Part shown: positions 1 through 12,500 of the stretch, piece by piece
How positions within the stretch are numbered: the first letter of the stretch is position 1
Layout: every line of letters begins with the position of its first letter
Source: Flaccisagitta enflata
Lineage: Eukaryota; Chaetognatha; Sagittoidea; Aphragmophora
DNA: 64,000 nt
NCBI GenBank assembly: GCA_965153355.1
Contig: OZ231127.1
Coordinates: forward strand, 70,928,001 to 70,992,000
Reading direction: 5' to 3'
Translations under genes and position numbers: made by a program
Notes under the pieces: generated by a model
Told to the model about the DNA's origin: nothing
Database searches by the model: none
What the model saw: only the letters and a program-made list of their open reading frames with translations

Positions 1-3000
1 CCCGCTGTTGAACGACAAATTGGAAACGGTCCCCGACGAAGTCATGCAGAGTCTCGCTGAATTGGGTGCCTTTGGACTGCAAGTTCCGGTAAATCAGTAT
101 TTATGTTTCATTCTTTGTTGCATAAGTAATCGACTTGATTGATCCTACATTAGGCGTTATCAGAGCACTTAGAGATTATGCGTATGGTGATCGTTTGTCC
201 ATATGAACCCCAAGGATCGACGAATATACTAGCCACTGTCATTCCGCGATTCCTTCAACGTAAGAAACCTTCTCTCGATTGTCTATTCTAATCCCCAATC
301 ACATCTAGGCTATTTACGAAGGATTGGAGCTGCCCAACGTACAATACGGTCGATTGGCCGAGACGATCGGAGGGAGCGATTTGGGATTGTCTATCGTGGT
401 CGGCGCTCATCAGTCGATCGGCTTCAAAGGAATCCTCCTCGTAGGGACCGAGGAGCAGAAGGCCCAGTACTTACCCGATTTGGCCACTGGTGAGAGCGGT
501 TTGCGGCTCGTTCCGTGAATGAGTGAGTTTGCTGATTTCGCGGGGATTGAGGAATTGAAGATACGGGAAGGATGATGAATGGGATAAATCCGATTTATCA
601 TAGGGTGTTGAAGAAAGAATCATTATGACGATGATGATTAGGATGGTGAGGATAATGACGATGACTTTTGACTATGCAATTGTTAACGATGAAAAATGAT
701 AAAACTGTAGTTGGTGATGATGACGACGATGAAAATGATTTTGATGATGACAACGACGATGAAAAGGATCATCAATTATCATGATGATGATGATGAACAT
801 GACGTTGAAAACGACGATGACGACGACGACGATGAACATGATGATGATGATGATGACGACGACGAAGATGAAAATGATTTCGATGATACCGATGAAAAGA
901 ATTGAGTGAAAATGATAACATCAATGACGACGAAAACGAAAACTGATGGCGATGGCCAATGCCCTGCTTAGCCTTAGAGTGAGGTAGTGAGGAAGTAAGG
1001 TAGTGGACTGAGAGCAGGGCAGCGGCCCCAAATGATTGATGTCCAGAAGGACTCGGGTGAACTTCCAGACAACCTGAGGGGGAATATATCAGGCCTAAGA
1101 AGACTGATTGAGGTTATTGAAGGCGGATTTGAGATCTGGAGGGCAGATTTTAGGCCTGAAGAGCAGATTTGAAGTCCGGGGAGCAGACTTTAGGTCTAAA
1201 ATGCAGATTTAAGACCTGGAGAGCAGATTTAACGCCTGAATGTCTGATTTAAGGTCTGGAGGGCAGATTTGAGTTCTGAAGAGCTGATTCGAGGTCTTAA
1301 GGGCTAAATTGAAGCCTGGGCTGGGAGGGCTGAATTTAGTGCCTTTGAAAGGCCGCGATGGACAATGGAGGGGGATGGATGGAAAGACGGATGTCTGAAA
1401 ATTCATCCCTGTCCTACAAGACATCGGCCATTTGGGGCCCCTGCCGAAAAAAGGAAGGAATAAAGGAAAGGAGGAATAGAAAGAACTGGTCGCCCGAGGG
1501 CAATAGGTGGGCAGCGATACCCGTTGCCCTGCTTTGCATGATTGTGAATCGGAGTAAGAGGAAGCAGGGCAGTGGCCCCGAAGGGGACAAAGTCCTTTAG
1601 AACACAGGAGGACTTTCGTTTGTTCGTCCATCCATCTGTCTGCCCCCAGGCCCTCTCAGGCCTGGAATCTGCCCTCTCAGGCCTGAAATATACCCTCTCA
1701 GGCCTGAAATCTGCCCTCTCAGGCCTTGAATCTGAGTGAGCGAATTTGAGGCCTGAGAGGGCAGGTTTCAAGGCCTGAGAGGGCAGATTTCAGGCTTGAC
1801 AAGGCAGATTTCAGGGCTGAGAGGGCAGATTTCAGGCTTGACAAGGCAGATTTCAGGGCTGAGAGGGCAGATTTCAGGCTTGACAAGGCAGATTTCAGGG
1901 CTGAGAGGGCGGATCTCAGGCCTGAGAGGGCGGATCTCAGGCCTGAGAGGGCGGATTTCAGGCCTGAGAGGGCGGATTTCAGGCCTGAGAGGGCGGATTT
2001 CAGGCCTGAGAGGGCGGATTTCAGGCCTGAGAGGGCGGATTTCAGGCCTGAGAGGGCGGATTTCAGGCCTGAGAGGGCGGATTTCAGGCCTGAGAGGGCG
2101 GATTTCAGGCCTGAGAGGGCGGATTTCAGGCCTGAGAGGGCGGATTTCAGGCCTGAGAGGGCGGATTTCAGGCCTGAGAGGGCGGATTTCAGGCCTGAGA
2201 GGGCAGATTTCAGGCCTGAGAGGGCAGATTTCAGACATGAGGGGCCCTGGGGGGGACAAACAGATGGACAGACGAACAAATGGACGAACAAAAGTCCCCC
2301 TATGTTCTACAGGAGGCCGCTGCCCAAAAAAAGGAAGATAGAACAAGGCTAAGTAGGCCAATAAGGAGCGACGTGTGGATCGTCGAACAAATGCGTTACC
2401 CGACCAACAGACAAACTGACAGACCGACGGACACAGCCAGTTATAGAGGTGCTTTGTCGCACCTAAAAAGAGAACGAAGATAGAAAAAGACCATGAATGC
2501 TTTTCGAATCAGAGCCGATTTTGCCTTGTCCCTATACTAGCTTTCTGCCACTGTGCTAATTTGACAAATTTCGCTGTAGCAGTCGCACAGGCCACTTCAT
2601 CTTCCTCGTAACTGTTAACGGTTGTGATTCTTAGTCTCGTTGGATGAATTTCTCATTTGCATATTGCAGCTATGTATTACATACACGCCAAAATACTTTC
2701 TTTGAACAAGAGAACAATCATTCTCAGCGTCAAATAACTCGTTACAACGACCAAAGAAAGGCTCGTAATAGAAATGCAAAAAAAAAAGTTTTAATGAATA
2801 TAACCTAGAATCCTTCAACTCCCAATTACTAATGTGTTTTGTTCTAAGAGAAAATGAATATAAAAAAAAATACATTTGATAATCGGAATTTCTTATCGCC
2901 CTACCTCGGTCGCCAAACTGGATACTTAGGATCCAGATCTGGATACTTTTTAGGGGTGCCTAGATACCTGAAAAAATATCTGGATCCTGGCTACTAATCT

Positions 3001-6000
3001 GGATACTTTTGGGAAAAAAATTTAGATACTCCAGTTCAAATCTGGATACATGAAATAGTGGTTTTTTAAACATGCTCAACTACTTTTTTTAGGTAATGGA
3101 CATAAATCTAAGAAAATGATTTTTTTATCTTGGTTAAGCATATGTTTACCTGATATAAATGTTCATATGTTTGTGAGTCAGTTGCTGGATTTTTTGGATG
3201 ATGCAAATTTGGCCATATTGCCTTTGCCCCTGCTTACCGGCCAAGCATCCAATATTGTTTTTGAATCAATTCAAGATGCTCTTATTAAATCATGAATGAC
3301 ATAAAATAATTGTATCCTAGAAAGTATTTTGCCTTCATAGTTTTCCTTAAGCCTTCACAACCTTCATAGCCTTCATAGCCTTCATAGTTATCCTAAAGAG
3401 GCCCCAGATTTCTCATAGTATCATAAACAGTGTTTTTAGTGTCGGACACACAACTCTAGAACTTGCTATATTTGTCTGTCTGTCTGTCCATCTGTTTATT
3501 TGTCAGAAACTTTTTAGTCACGTGCTACGCGACTCTACACCCTGCTTTGTCGGTCGGTCCGTCCGTCGGTCCGTCCGTCACACTTTACTTATTCGGCGTT
3601 AATGGGGTTTTTGGCCTTACTGCTCCTGCCTAAATGCTCCGCACGCGACTGGGGTAGCCGTGTATCCGGCCTTGTTAAAAATGTGAGCAGTTTTTTAGTT
3701 GCGTGCTATGCAACTCCACCCTGAATTGTTTGTCCATCCATCAGTTGGTTGGTTGGTCGGTCCCCTTTTTATTTTTTCAGCGTTTTTGAGCTTTTTGCTC
3801 TTGTGACCTTTTCTTTCACTGCTCCTGCCCACCCAAACGCAACTGGGGTAGCTGTGTAACCAGCCTTGTTACTATACTGCCTTAGCCCACCTGTCCGCAA
3901 CTGGGGGGAGTGTATAAGGCCTTGTTAATGAAAATTAGCCATTAAAAAATATCTCTATTCTTTTAATCTTTTTAGTTATTACTTTTAGTTCTAATTGTAC
4001 CATATCAAGTTGTACCCGTAGGCAGCGGCATATCTGAGCCAAGACTATAGTAGCTGCCACCTTAAATCTATGTCCCGACATAGTTCCTGTCCGACCTATG
4101 CATTAGTCACATGATCACATGTCCTGTGGGGCCCTTTGTTTCTACCATCAAAAACAGGTTTCGAGTTCTGGATACTCCTCTTCTTCTTTTTCTTCTTCTA
4201 TCGCTTTTCTTGGCTATCCTGCTGTCCGACAATATTCCTGTCCGACATTTTACAGCTGCCGCGGCAGCGGCGGAAGCCCCTTCATATACGCCGCTGCCCG
4301 TAGGGATTGGCTTTGTACATCAAGGTGTGCCATTTTTTTTTTGCTCTTTGATTAATTTTTTTTATGGGCGCCGCCTACCTTACTTTTTATTATAAAAAAA
4401 GGCAATGCTGGGGCCAAAATACTTCCTGTACTTTTTCATTGCGAGATGAAGAGATTAGGGGTTATGAGCAAAATAATCATATGGCTATAAAACTAGGATG
4501 TGCAAGATAATCCCTGCTGTTACAAGCCAACTTAACTCCATAAGTTTTCTATGGCAATCTTTTTCTCAAACCCTCTTTGCATTGTTGATTTAAAGAGTTA
4601 TGAGCTCATGAGTTGCAGCATCTTCTACATTAATCAGCCTATTTATATCACACAAATTTTTTTTTTTAACAAATATCATTATTCATATGAGTGCATCCCG
4701 CTGAAAAGCCTTATAAAACCTTTCGAGTTCATTTTACCAAAGATGAAACTTCTTGAATGATAACAAGGCCAGATACACGGCCAATACCAGTTGCGGACGG
4801 GTGGGCTGGGGCGGAAATGCGCGTTTTCACACTTCTCGACTCGTGTTCACGGACCAACGGACCGACGGACCGACGGACCGACGGACGGACGGACAAAGGC
4901 TCTTATAGAGTTGCGTGTCCGCAACTAAAAACAATGAAAATACATATGATACATGCTTAAGATGTGTTCTTTACATAAGAACCCTTCATTTTTGTGAAAA
5001 CCAATGGGAAAATACATTTAACCTGGTTTCAATCTAACATATATAGATAGAGGCCCTTTACTAAAAGTTCATTGTTCTGGTACCTGAGGCCAAAAAATCC
5101 TCAACTGTCGTTTCAGTACAATCTCAATAGTCATAGGAAGCTACCCTGAATTGCGTTCCAAACAGTATGACGGCAAGCATCTGACGGCAAGATTTAGTGT
5201 GTCAACAGGGGTCAAAATAGAAAATTTTTTGAAAATGAAAATAAGGAAAAACATGAAAACAATCATTGAAGTATATCATAATGGCTATTCTATTACAAAA
5301 TTTGCATTCAAATAGGGAAAAAGAGCTAGTAGAGCTATCAATAACTAAATGTATTCACTAGAAAATATTCAAAATTCAATTTTTGTTCACTGATAGGAGG
5401 CTTGTTAAAATTATAACTTTGCATAGAAAATGAAAAAACACAAAAATGAAGAACATAGCCGCCTTCCAAAATTGATTATGAAGGCGGCTATGTCTTTGAA
5501 AATGCAAAATTTCTCTGCATTTGAGAGTCTTATAATTTTAACAGCAGCAAAAAGAAAAAAAATGTAAGCAAAATTTAATTGAAACTCCTTATTTTCTTTG
5601 CTTTTCCTATTTGAATTGCCAATTTAAAGGTTCTTCTGAGGTCAGCATTTGACAAAGACATACACAAAAAGTATTTCTGGAGGTAATTTGTCTCATGAAA
5701 ATATTTGTGGCATCATTATTATTCAAATATAGTTGAAAAAATGAGGTGAAACGCTGTGTGTTGCCATCAAATGCTTGCCGTCGTATGGATTAAAACATAG
5801 ATTCAATTAGCGTTATTTTCTAAACGCTTGTTTGTTTATAAATATTCACACTACACTAGCAACAGAGTCAGCGCAATTTCTCATCGTCATATGGAGGTGC
5901 CAATTGTTTTAAGTCAGTCTAAGTCACTATCGAGGGCGCCATCTAGATACTAGCAAAAAAATCCTAGATACTTTCTGGATACTTTTTGGGGTTCCTTTAG

Positions 6001-8413
6001 ATACTTGGCCTCCACTGCATTTGGCGACCGAGCGCCCTACCCTGGAGAGAATCCGTGCTCGTTTGGGCGCTTTGAGCCTCCACTGATGGTGAATGTCATG
6101 GAAACGGTAATGATGACGTTGCGTTGAAAATGTCCATGTTGATTTTGATGATGAAAACTGTGCTAATCACGGTCATGATTTCACAGGTCGTAAATTCGCC
6201 GCGTTCGCATTGACTGAGCCTGCCAGTGGATCAGACGCGTCTTCAATCCGCACTCGGGCCGAACTCAACGAAGCCGGAACTCACTACATTCTCAACGGAA
6301 GCAAAATTTGGATTTCCAACGGAGGATTCGCCGACGTCTTTACGGTCTTCTGCAAGACCCCTATCACCGACCCCGAGACAGGCACCACGCAGGACAAGGT
6401 AAGGAGCTAGTGGATCAGTTACAATTTTTATAAAGGCGGTTGAAAAAGTCGTGGACAGAGCAGGGCAGAATGGTCCAATTCGCAAATGACTATGTGGGAA
6501 CGAGTAAACAAACCTCTTCAAACATCTTCTTGTGGAAATTTGTTCGATAGTCACTACGGGGAAATAACAAACATCCCTACGGGCTGCGGCATGTCTGTCG
6601 ATTCTCTGTCAATTCTCTTTCGATTTTTGACGATTCCCTGCCGATTCTCTTCCAACTTTGTTTTGCTATTCTCAGCCCTGACCCCGGGTAAGCTATCAGT
6701 TTCTTTTAGCCTCCGGAGTGATGACATTAGCGCCAAGTAGTTGTGGAATGTTGTCTTGATTCCAATGAAGTGAGTGCTGCTTTCACCTTCATACTTTGTG
6801 CCATCACATCTTTTCTTCCACCTCCTACTCTCCTCTTCATACTATACAGGTGACGGCTTTGATCGTGGAACGTGCGTTTGGTGGCGTGACGAGCGGCAAC
6901 CCCAACAAGAAAATGGGAATTAAATGTTCCAACACGACCGAGGTTTATTTCGACAACGTTCCCGTGCCCGTGGAGAACGTCCTCGATGGACCCGGCAAAG
7001 GATTCAAAGTCGCCATGCAGATCCTCAACAACGGAAGATTCGGTATGGGAGCCGCCCTCTCGGGGACTATGAGGAAAGTCATTCAACAGGTAAACGGAGG
7101 TGTATTTGAGGAAACTGAATGTTGTATTATATTTACCCGCATTAACTGTTGTTGAATGCCAAGAATAAAAGAAAAAAAATCAAAACAAACTAAAAATCCA
7201 AGAAAAATAAAAAAAAAAGTAAGAAAAAACTCGTAGTTAATGGGGAGTTGATTAGTATTATTCATTAAAAAGCCCCAGTCACGATAGAAATTGACATTTC
7301 TGGTTTGGCTGCTCGTTGCTGATAACAGTGGATTCTTCTCTGTAAGGCATCTGAGCACGCTGCTGCGAGAACGCAATTCGGCAAACATATTCATCAATTT
7401 GGAGCCATTCAAGAAAAACTTGCGCAGATGTCCATCTTACATTATGCAACTGAATCGATGGCCTACACCGTGGCAGGTGGGTCTGAAAGGACTTTTGGGA
7501 ACTTTTCTCTCATCTCTCATTTTCTCTCTCCATCAATCACCCTCCCATTTCAGCCGCTGGATTTATTTATTCATTAATTCACTCACTCATTCATTCATTT
7601 ATTCATTCATTCACATCATTTCTTTAACCTTCGTTCCCACTCCAAAACGCAGGCAACATGGACAACGGCGCGGAAGAGTATCAGATCGAGGCGGCGATTA
7701 GTAAAGTGTTCGCTTCGGAATGCGCGTGGAAAGTGACTGACGAAGCCATTCAGATCCTCGGCGGGATGGGCTTCATGCAGGAAACCGGCTTGGAAAAGCG
7801 GATGCGGGATTTGCGCATCTTCCGCATCTTCGAAGGCACCAACGACATCTTACGACTCTTCGTCGCGCTGACGGGCCTTCAGTTCGCCGGCGGCCACTTG
7901 AGGGCGCTGCTCAAGAAGATCCAGAACCCGTTGGCCAATCCGGGCGTGTTGGCGCAGGAAGGCACCAAACGCGCCATGCGTCTCTTCGGCGTCTCCGCGG
8001 GTCCTCCCGTTCAGGACTACGCGCATCCCAAGCTGGCCGCCAGCGCCAAAAAGACGTCGAAAGCCATCGAAGACTTCGGCGTTGGATGCGAATTCTTGTT
8101 GAGGAAATACGGGAAAAAGGTGATGGATCATCAAATGCAGTTGAATCGCATCGCCGACGCGGCCATCGACATCTACGCCTCCGTCTGCGTCCTCGCCCGC
8201 GCCACTCGCACGTTGGAGCAAGGATTGCCCTCGGCCGAACACGAGCTCTTGCTCGCCAACTTGTGGTGCGATTTGGCTTACGAGAGAGTCATGAACAATT
8301 TGTCCAAGTTGGACGGATCCAACAACTTGACCAATTACGCTCAGGCCGCTGAAATCGCCAAAAACGTCGTCGAGAGACAAGGATGTGTGCAAGAACATCC
8401 CTTGGGAGTTTAG
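1..8413 (+). CDS. ACADVL: Very long-chain acyl-CoA dehydrogenase, 5'-partial
   Basis: Exons 2-88, 309-489, 6187-6398, 6850-7089, 7347-7476 and 7653-8413 (stop TAG) encode 536 residues. The 5' exons lie before the window. The enzyme performs the first, FAD-dependent step of long-chain fatty-acid beta-oxidation at the inner mitochondrial membrane. Seen: [55 protein letters not shown] and [16 protein letters not shown]. The Glu of FEGTNDI is the family's catalytic base. A C-terminal domain of about 180 residues follows, ending EHPLGV, as in VLCAD/ACAD9 and unlike shorter soluble acyl-CoA dehydrogenases. ACAD9 is the alternative, but motif spacing and the C-terminus read closer to VLCAD. The second modelled intron (490-6186) is swollen by three mobile elements. 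The next gene begins about 1.1 kb downstream on the same strand. Confidence 0.93.
640..905. repeat. GAT/GAC-rich simple sequence in ACADVL intron
   Basis: Imperfect GATGAT/GACGAC trinucleotide repeat with interspersed AAAATGAT. It produces open frames rich in Asp in one reading frame, but lies inside an intron and has no coding support. Confidence 0.85.
950..1480 (+). mobile_element. Arm-minisatellite element, copy A
   Basis: Order of parts: 5' hairpin (TGCCCTGCT near 960, AGCAGGGCA near 1013), left inverted arm from about 1015 (GGGCAGCGGCCCC), a decayed array of the 21-bp unit at 1080-1330 (gagggcagattt, gaagagcagattt), right inverted arm 1395-1446 (GACATCGGCC, GGGGCCCCTGCC), then a purine-rich tail (AAAAAAGGAAGG). 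It sits in ACADVL intron 2. No coding capacity is seen. Copies B, D, E and F show the same order. Confidence 0.75.
1490..2475 (+). mobile_element. Arm-minisatellite element, copy B, with 3' hairpin module
   Basis: The 5' hairpin is TGCCCTGCTT/AAGCAGGGCA (about 1530/1562). The left arm is 1565-1625 and the right arm 2284-2325, paired through GTAGAACA-like sequence and GTTCGTCC. Between them, about 1650-2235, lie more than 25 near-identical 21-bp units with core GGCCTGAGAGGGC. The purine tail after GCTGCCC runs into a 125-bp module at 2343-2471 that is closely similar to 26268-26390. The module has a CGACG/CGTCG stem and ends in AGGTGC...GCACCTAAAAA. Because 21 is a multiple of three, the array has long open frames in several phases; these are not genes. 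Confidence 0.8.
3480..3930 (-). repeat. Tandem hairpin-ended short modules (two to three copies)
   Basis: Two successive units read on the minus strand end in AGTCGCG...CGTGACTAAAAA (near 3516) and AGTTGC...GCAACTAAAAA (near 3690). Each carries a tetranucleotide core (GGTC/GTCC or GGTT runs) and a partner end containing CCGGCCTTGTTA, CCAGCCTTGTTA or AAGGCCTTGTTA (3670, 3865, 3920). They are related to 4757-4930 and 2343-2471. Confidence 0.65.
4757..4932 (+). repeat. Hairpin-ended short module, single copy
   Basis: Starts ATAACAAGGCCAGATACACGG and has a core of (GACG)n/(GACC)n at 4850-4895. It ends AGTTGCGTGTCCGCAACTAAAAA, written here as stem AGTTGC/GCAACT followed by TAAAAA. The same architecture is seen in opposite orientation at 3515-3930. 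Confidence 0.7.
5165..5786. mobile_element. Nested foldback palindrome
   Basis: Outer ends are TATGACGGCAAGCAT (5165) and ATGCTTGCCGTCGTAT (ending 5786). A perfect central stem, CATAGCCGCCTTC/GAAGGCGGCTATG, lies around 5455-5495, which is the geometric midpoint. Arms between are diverged. No coding capacity. Confidence 0.7.
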
Positions 8414-9500
8414 ATTGTCATGGGATTTTTATTTTTGCATCGACTACCAGTCTACTACTTGTTTAATAGCGTGCCAAATCTGATGAAAAATGGCGTTTTG
8501 ATAAGAAATCATGATGTTAAAAAATTCTAGTTCAGCTAATCGCTCAGGAATATTCATTTGGCTGGCGTAGCAAAAAGCATTCAATCTTATCTATTGATGT
8601 GTGCTTCAAGGCGTCAACTTTGGCACTCTGTTCTCTTTGGAAGGGGAGGGAGATACGAGTTTGAAGGGGGCGGGGATGATTTTCACTGGTGTATGATGTT
8701 CTTTTTGATTGCCTTTTATTTTCATGTATTTTTTTTACGTCGAATTTCAAATTTAGAAATTCACACACAATCTGCGATGCACGTGAAATGCAAGCCACTG
8801 TCACTCGGTCGGTGCAACCATGGTAAGAGGCAATCCTGTGACATATTTCTGTTTTGTCACCGAGAATGAACCCCTGGCTATGGTTTCTGTTGCGACTGAC
8901 CCTGACTCGGCCGCGGGATGAGGGGGGGGGGTATGGGTCATAAACTTAAACGTAGTTCCGATTATCACAAGCTTTTCAAAATGATTAGCCATTATAGGGA
9001 GGGTGTTGTAGCGTTCTGCATATTGAGCACTATCCCACAGGTTTATCCTGTTAACCCACATGATGTGACATGTTAACCACCACTGAATTTTTTTTCTCGA
9101 TCAGGGCTGAGCTCAAGTCAAACGTGAGCATTATCCGGATTCTCGCGTTCATTCTGCGTGTAAATTATGTATTTGTTGACATATTATCAGATCAAGGGTT
9201 TCTATTTGGGCCGTCCAATTCAATTGATGTTTACTACTGACCTCCCTGAGAGCTTGCTCCAGTATGTAAAAGAGGGTGTAGCGCTCCCACATAAATGCTG
9301 TTTTGATTTGTTTCCCAAAAAAAATTACCCATTTATAGATAGGTTGTCTGTCTTTGAAATGATTTAATAATTTTCGCCACTAAATTATTATTCTAATCCC
9401 CCTTAGGTCCAGGTCAATGAAACATAAAGTTTAAAGATACATTGAATCCTGATCTAGTTTGTGCCCTCGAGTTGTCAAAGGAAAAAATAGACGAGGGAAA
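8414..9500. other. Spacer ACADVL to ADPRH-like gene
   Basis: No gene seen. There is no AATAAA close to the ACADVL stop. A pyrimidine-rich splice acceptor, TTCTAATCCCCCTTAG, ends at 9406, 95 nt before the next ATG. A G-run near 8927 is the only simple repeat. Confidence 0.5.
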
Positions 9501-12500
9501 ATGGTTCGATCGGCTAGACTTCAAAAAGCCATATCAGAGGCGATATGGGGAATGGTGATTGCAGACGCGATCGCAATGCCCGTGCATTGGTTCTATCAAA
9601 TCGATGAAATAAAAAGAAGATACAACGGTTGGATTCAAGGTACATGTTTCGAGCGCGATTGTTTCAAGTTAAACTTCATATCCAACTCATCAATTTGGAT
9701 TCTCGTAAAGTTGATAACTTTGATTTTACTCCTCTCTTGGTTTCTTACTGAAATTTTTATCACTTATCAATGTCATCATTAGTCTCCATGAATGATTTGC
9801 TTATAGGTTACCGCGCTCCGTGCGAAAAGCATCCGACTTCCATCTTGACCATTTCCAACGCCGAGGGAAGTGGCCGTGCGGCTGGCACCGGCGCCAAACC
9901 CCTCAAACCCGTAATCGGCAGCGTTATCCTTCACGACAAACTCAAGTTTTGGACGAGTGGTTCCAGATCCACGCATTATCATCAAGGCATGGCCGCGGGA
10001 GATTCAACCCTCACAGCACTTTGTTGCCTGCAAATCTTACAGGTGGAGTTTTGTGGAAATTGGTCTGATATGCTTCTTTTGCGTCTCTGACTTTGGTGTA
10101 TCTTTATGTCTATTTGGTGTCTTTTGTTTGGTCCCCTCCGCGTCTACTATGACAGTCTGTGCCTGCTTCTAGATATTATTACTTTGGCAGGATTGAATTT
10201 TAATCAGTTGGTTAACGATTTTTTTTTATTTCTAATTAGGACTGTTTTTTTTTATTTAAACTTTGATCGAAAATGATTAGATTAGATTAGACGTAGTGCC
10301 CCTAGGCCAGCGTCCGCTGGCATGGCGGGGACGTCGCTCCGTTTTTTTCCGTGGCGATGAGATTATTCGTGTTCTCCATCGTTCATCCTTGTCGCGTCAT
10401 TAGGTTCATCGCCATTTCTTTTTTGGTTTAGTCTCCATCTGTCGTAACTGTTTTTGAATCCATTGATTGACGTCTGATTCTTCACTTCTTCCGGCAGCTC
10501 ATTCCACTTCTTCACCACTCTCACGGTGAAGAAGTGCTTCCGCACGTCCAGTCGCGCTCTTTCCTGCTGCAAGACCAGTTTTTTTCTCTTTTCTCCTTCT
10601 TCCGTTATCATAGTGTTGACTTATACTAATTACGGATTTAAGCTGATGGTAGTTTTTCAAATTGATGAATTTATGTAGTTGGATATTACAGTGTTGGCAG
10701 TGTTGATTTATGATTTTTAAACCCATTTTGGTCTGCAGGCGTTAAACGAGTGTGATCCAGATGGAGATAGTACGGATGGGCGCGCTCTTCGTGGAGCGGC
10801 ATTTGAGCGCTTGGTCTCCTTTCTCACGACTCCGGGATCTCACAATGACACTTACGCAGAATCCTTCATTCGAGCTTTCTTCCAAGATTGGGCTCAGTTA
10901 GACTCTCCTCCTACCGCCGGTAGGGTTTAGATGATAACATCTCTGGTGAACTTCTTGTCGTTACTTCCTACTTTTACACAGCTTCCCTTGAATACGAATT
11001 CCTGCCACTCTGATCTCAGTTGATAATCTCCTCTTTATTGTCGTTCCATTCTCCTCTTTGTCTTCTCATTCTCATCTCTATCTTCTCTTCCTTCTCGTCC
11101 TTCTCTTCCGCCTCCTCAACTGCCGCTCGAATTCTCACTCTCCTTTTTGTTATTTTTTCCGCTCCCTTTTGTCTTTTTTCTCCGTTATCTTTTGTTATCT
11201 CTGCGCTTAACACTGGCTCGCCCAAAAATCGATTTTCCGTTTTCCAACTGGCAAAATATCAGATACTAACTTGTCATCTTTTCCTTTCGTTTTTTTTTTT
11301 TGCGACGGTAACAAGGTTAGCGCGTGTCAGCGAATCTCTTTAGTTCTACCAGTTCATCGTCTTGAAGTGTCAATCTCGATTAATTGACGGGGAATGACCG
11401 CCGTTTGTGCTCTCTAGTGGCGTGTTTCTTTTGTACCTACTTAGTCCGATATTGAACCAACGATCTCACTTTGCTCCCGACAGCGGAAGACGTTTTGCGT
11501 TTCGCGGAAGCACGCGCGCAGAAGAAACTCTCCGGTCCGGGCGATCACCAACTGACTGGAATCAGTTGCCTTATGATGGCCGTGCCTTGGGTATTGCACA
11601 ACGCGCACAAGGACGAAGAGACCTGCGTCAAATCCGCGCTGGAATGGTTAGTCGTTTTCTTACTTTTCCATACTGAGCTCATATCAACTGAGTCGTCTGC
11701 GTGGTCGGTGTTTTTGGTTTTGCGCGTTATTTAGTATGACATTTCTTTAACGGCGCACTGTTTATTCTCGATCACAGGTCATTTGCGTGATGAAAGTCAT
11801 TATCATCACTGCATCGTATTTCCTTTGTATTATCCTATCATTCCTACTGTCATTCAATTATCACTGATATCATCATCTTCGATCCAGGTGTCGTTTGACG
11901 CATCCATTGGCGGCCAACGATCAGAGCGTTCTCACCTTTTCTCGCGTCCTTTACAAAACGCTAAATGGAAATTCTCTACGTCACGAATCTTTGGACGCTT
12001 TGACGATCCTGGGACGAGGAAGAGCCGGTCAAGAAACAGTCGATGAAATGAAGGTGACACCTGCTGACTTTGATTTTAACTATCCAATGTAAGGACGTGC
12101 TGAGTGTTCATATTCGATAAGTTGGCAGCCACTTCATCTTTTCTTTAAATTGTCAGCCATGATTTTCCTTAAATTCATCAGTAGTATAAAATACAAAATA
12201 CAAGTTTTGATATCAGAGACTAATTGTCTGAAATAGTTCATAAAGACTGAAAATCAAATTTCATCTTTGTTTGCACTGTGACTTATTCATTATTCAGGCC
12301 TACGACCCTGACTCTGAAGAAATGTTGATGCTGTTTCAAGAGGGCGTGTCCAATTTGGGGCTGGCTTGCTACGTGCCTGGTTCTCTCACTTCTTTGCTCC
12401 TTATCTCGGCAGGTTGGTTGTGATATCAGCTTTACATGTTTACAACATCCAAAAAAGTCATTTTGCTGCCATTTTTGATTCCTTTTGCGGTTTAACCCAC

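Larger units (their letters stand above)
2905..6032. mobile_element. 3.1-kb terminal-inverted-repeat element with 8-bp TSD
   Basis: Ends are CTCGGTCGCCAAA at 2905 and the complement TTTGGCGACCGAG ending at 6032. They are flanked by the direct repeat CGCCCTAC at 2897-2904 and 6033-6040. Subterminal GGATACTTTTT motifs occur inside both ends. An 8-bp duplication fits hAT-type insertion, but no transposase is recognisable, so it looks non-autonomous. It carries nested elements (hairpin modules near 3515-3930 and 4757-4930, foldback 5165-5786). It sits in ACADVL intron 2. Confidence 0.8.

Noticed and set aside
1719-2361. Open frames of ~190 residues made of LSGLKSA / PEICPLR / RISGLRG repeats
   Set aside because: They are the 21-bp minisatellite read in several frames on both strands; 21 is a multiple of three so no stop appears. 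No codon bias or conservation.
9459-9500. N-terminal extension of the ADPRH-like protein (CPRVVKGKNRRGK)
   Set aside because: It begins with TTG and has no ATG; the first ATG at 9501 was used.
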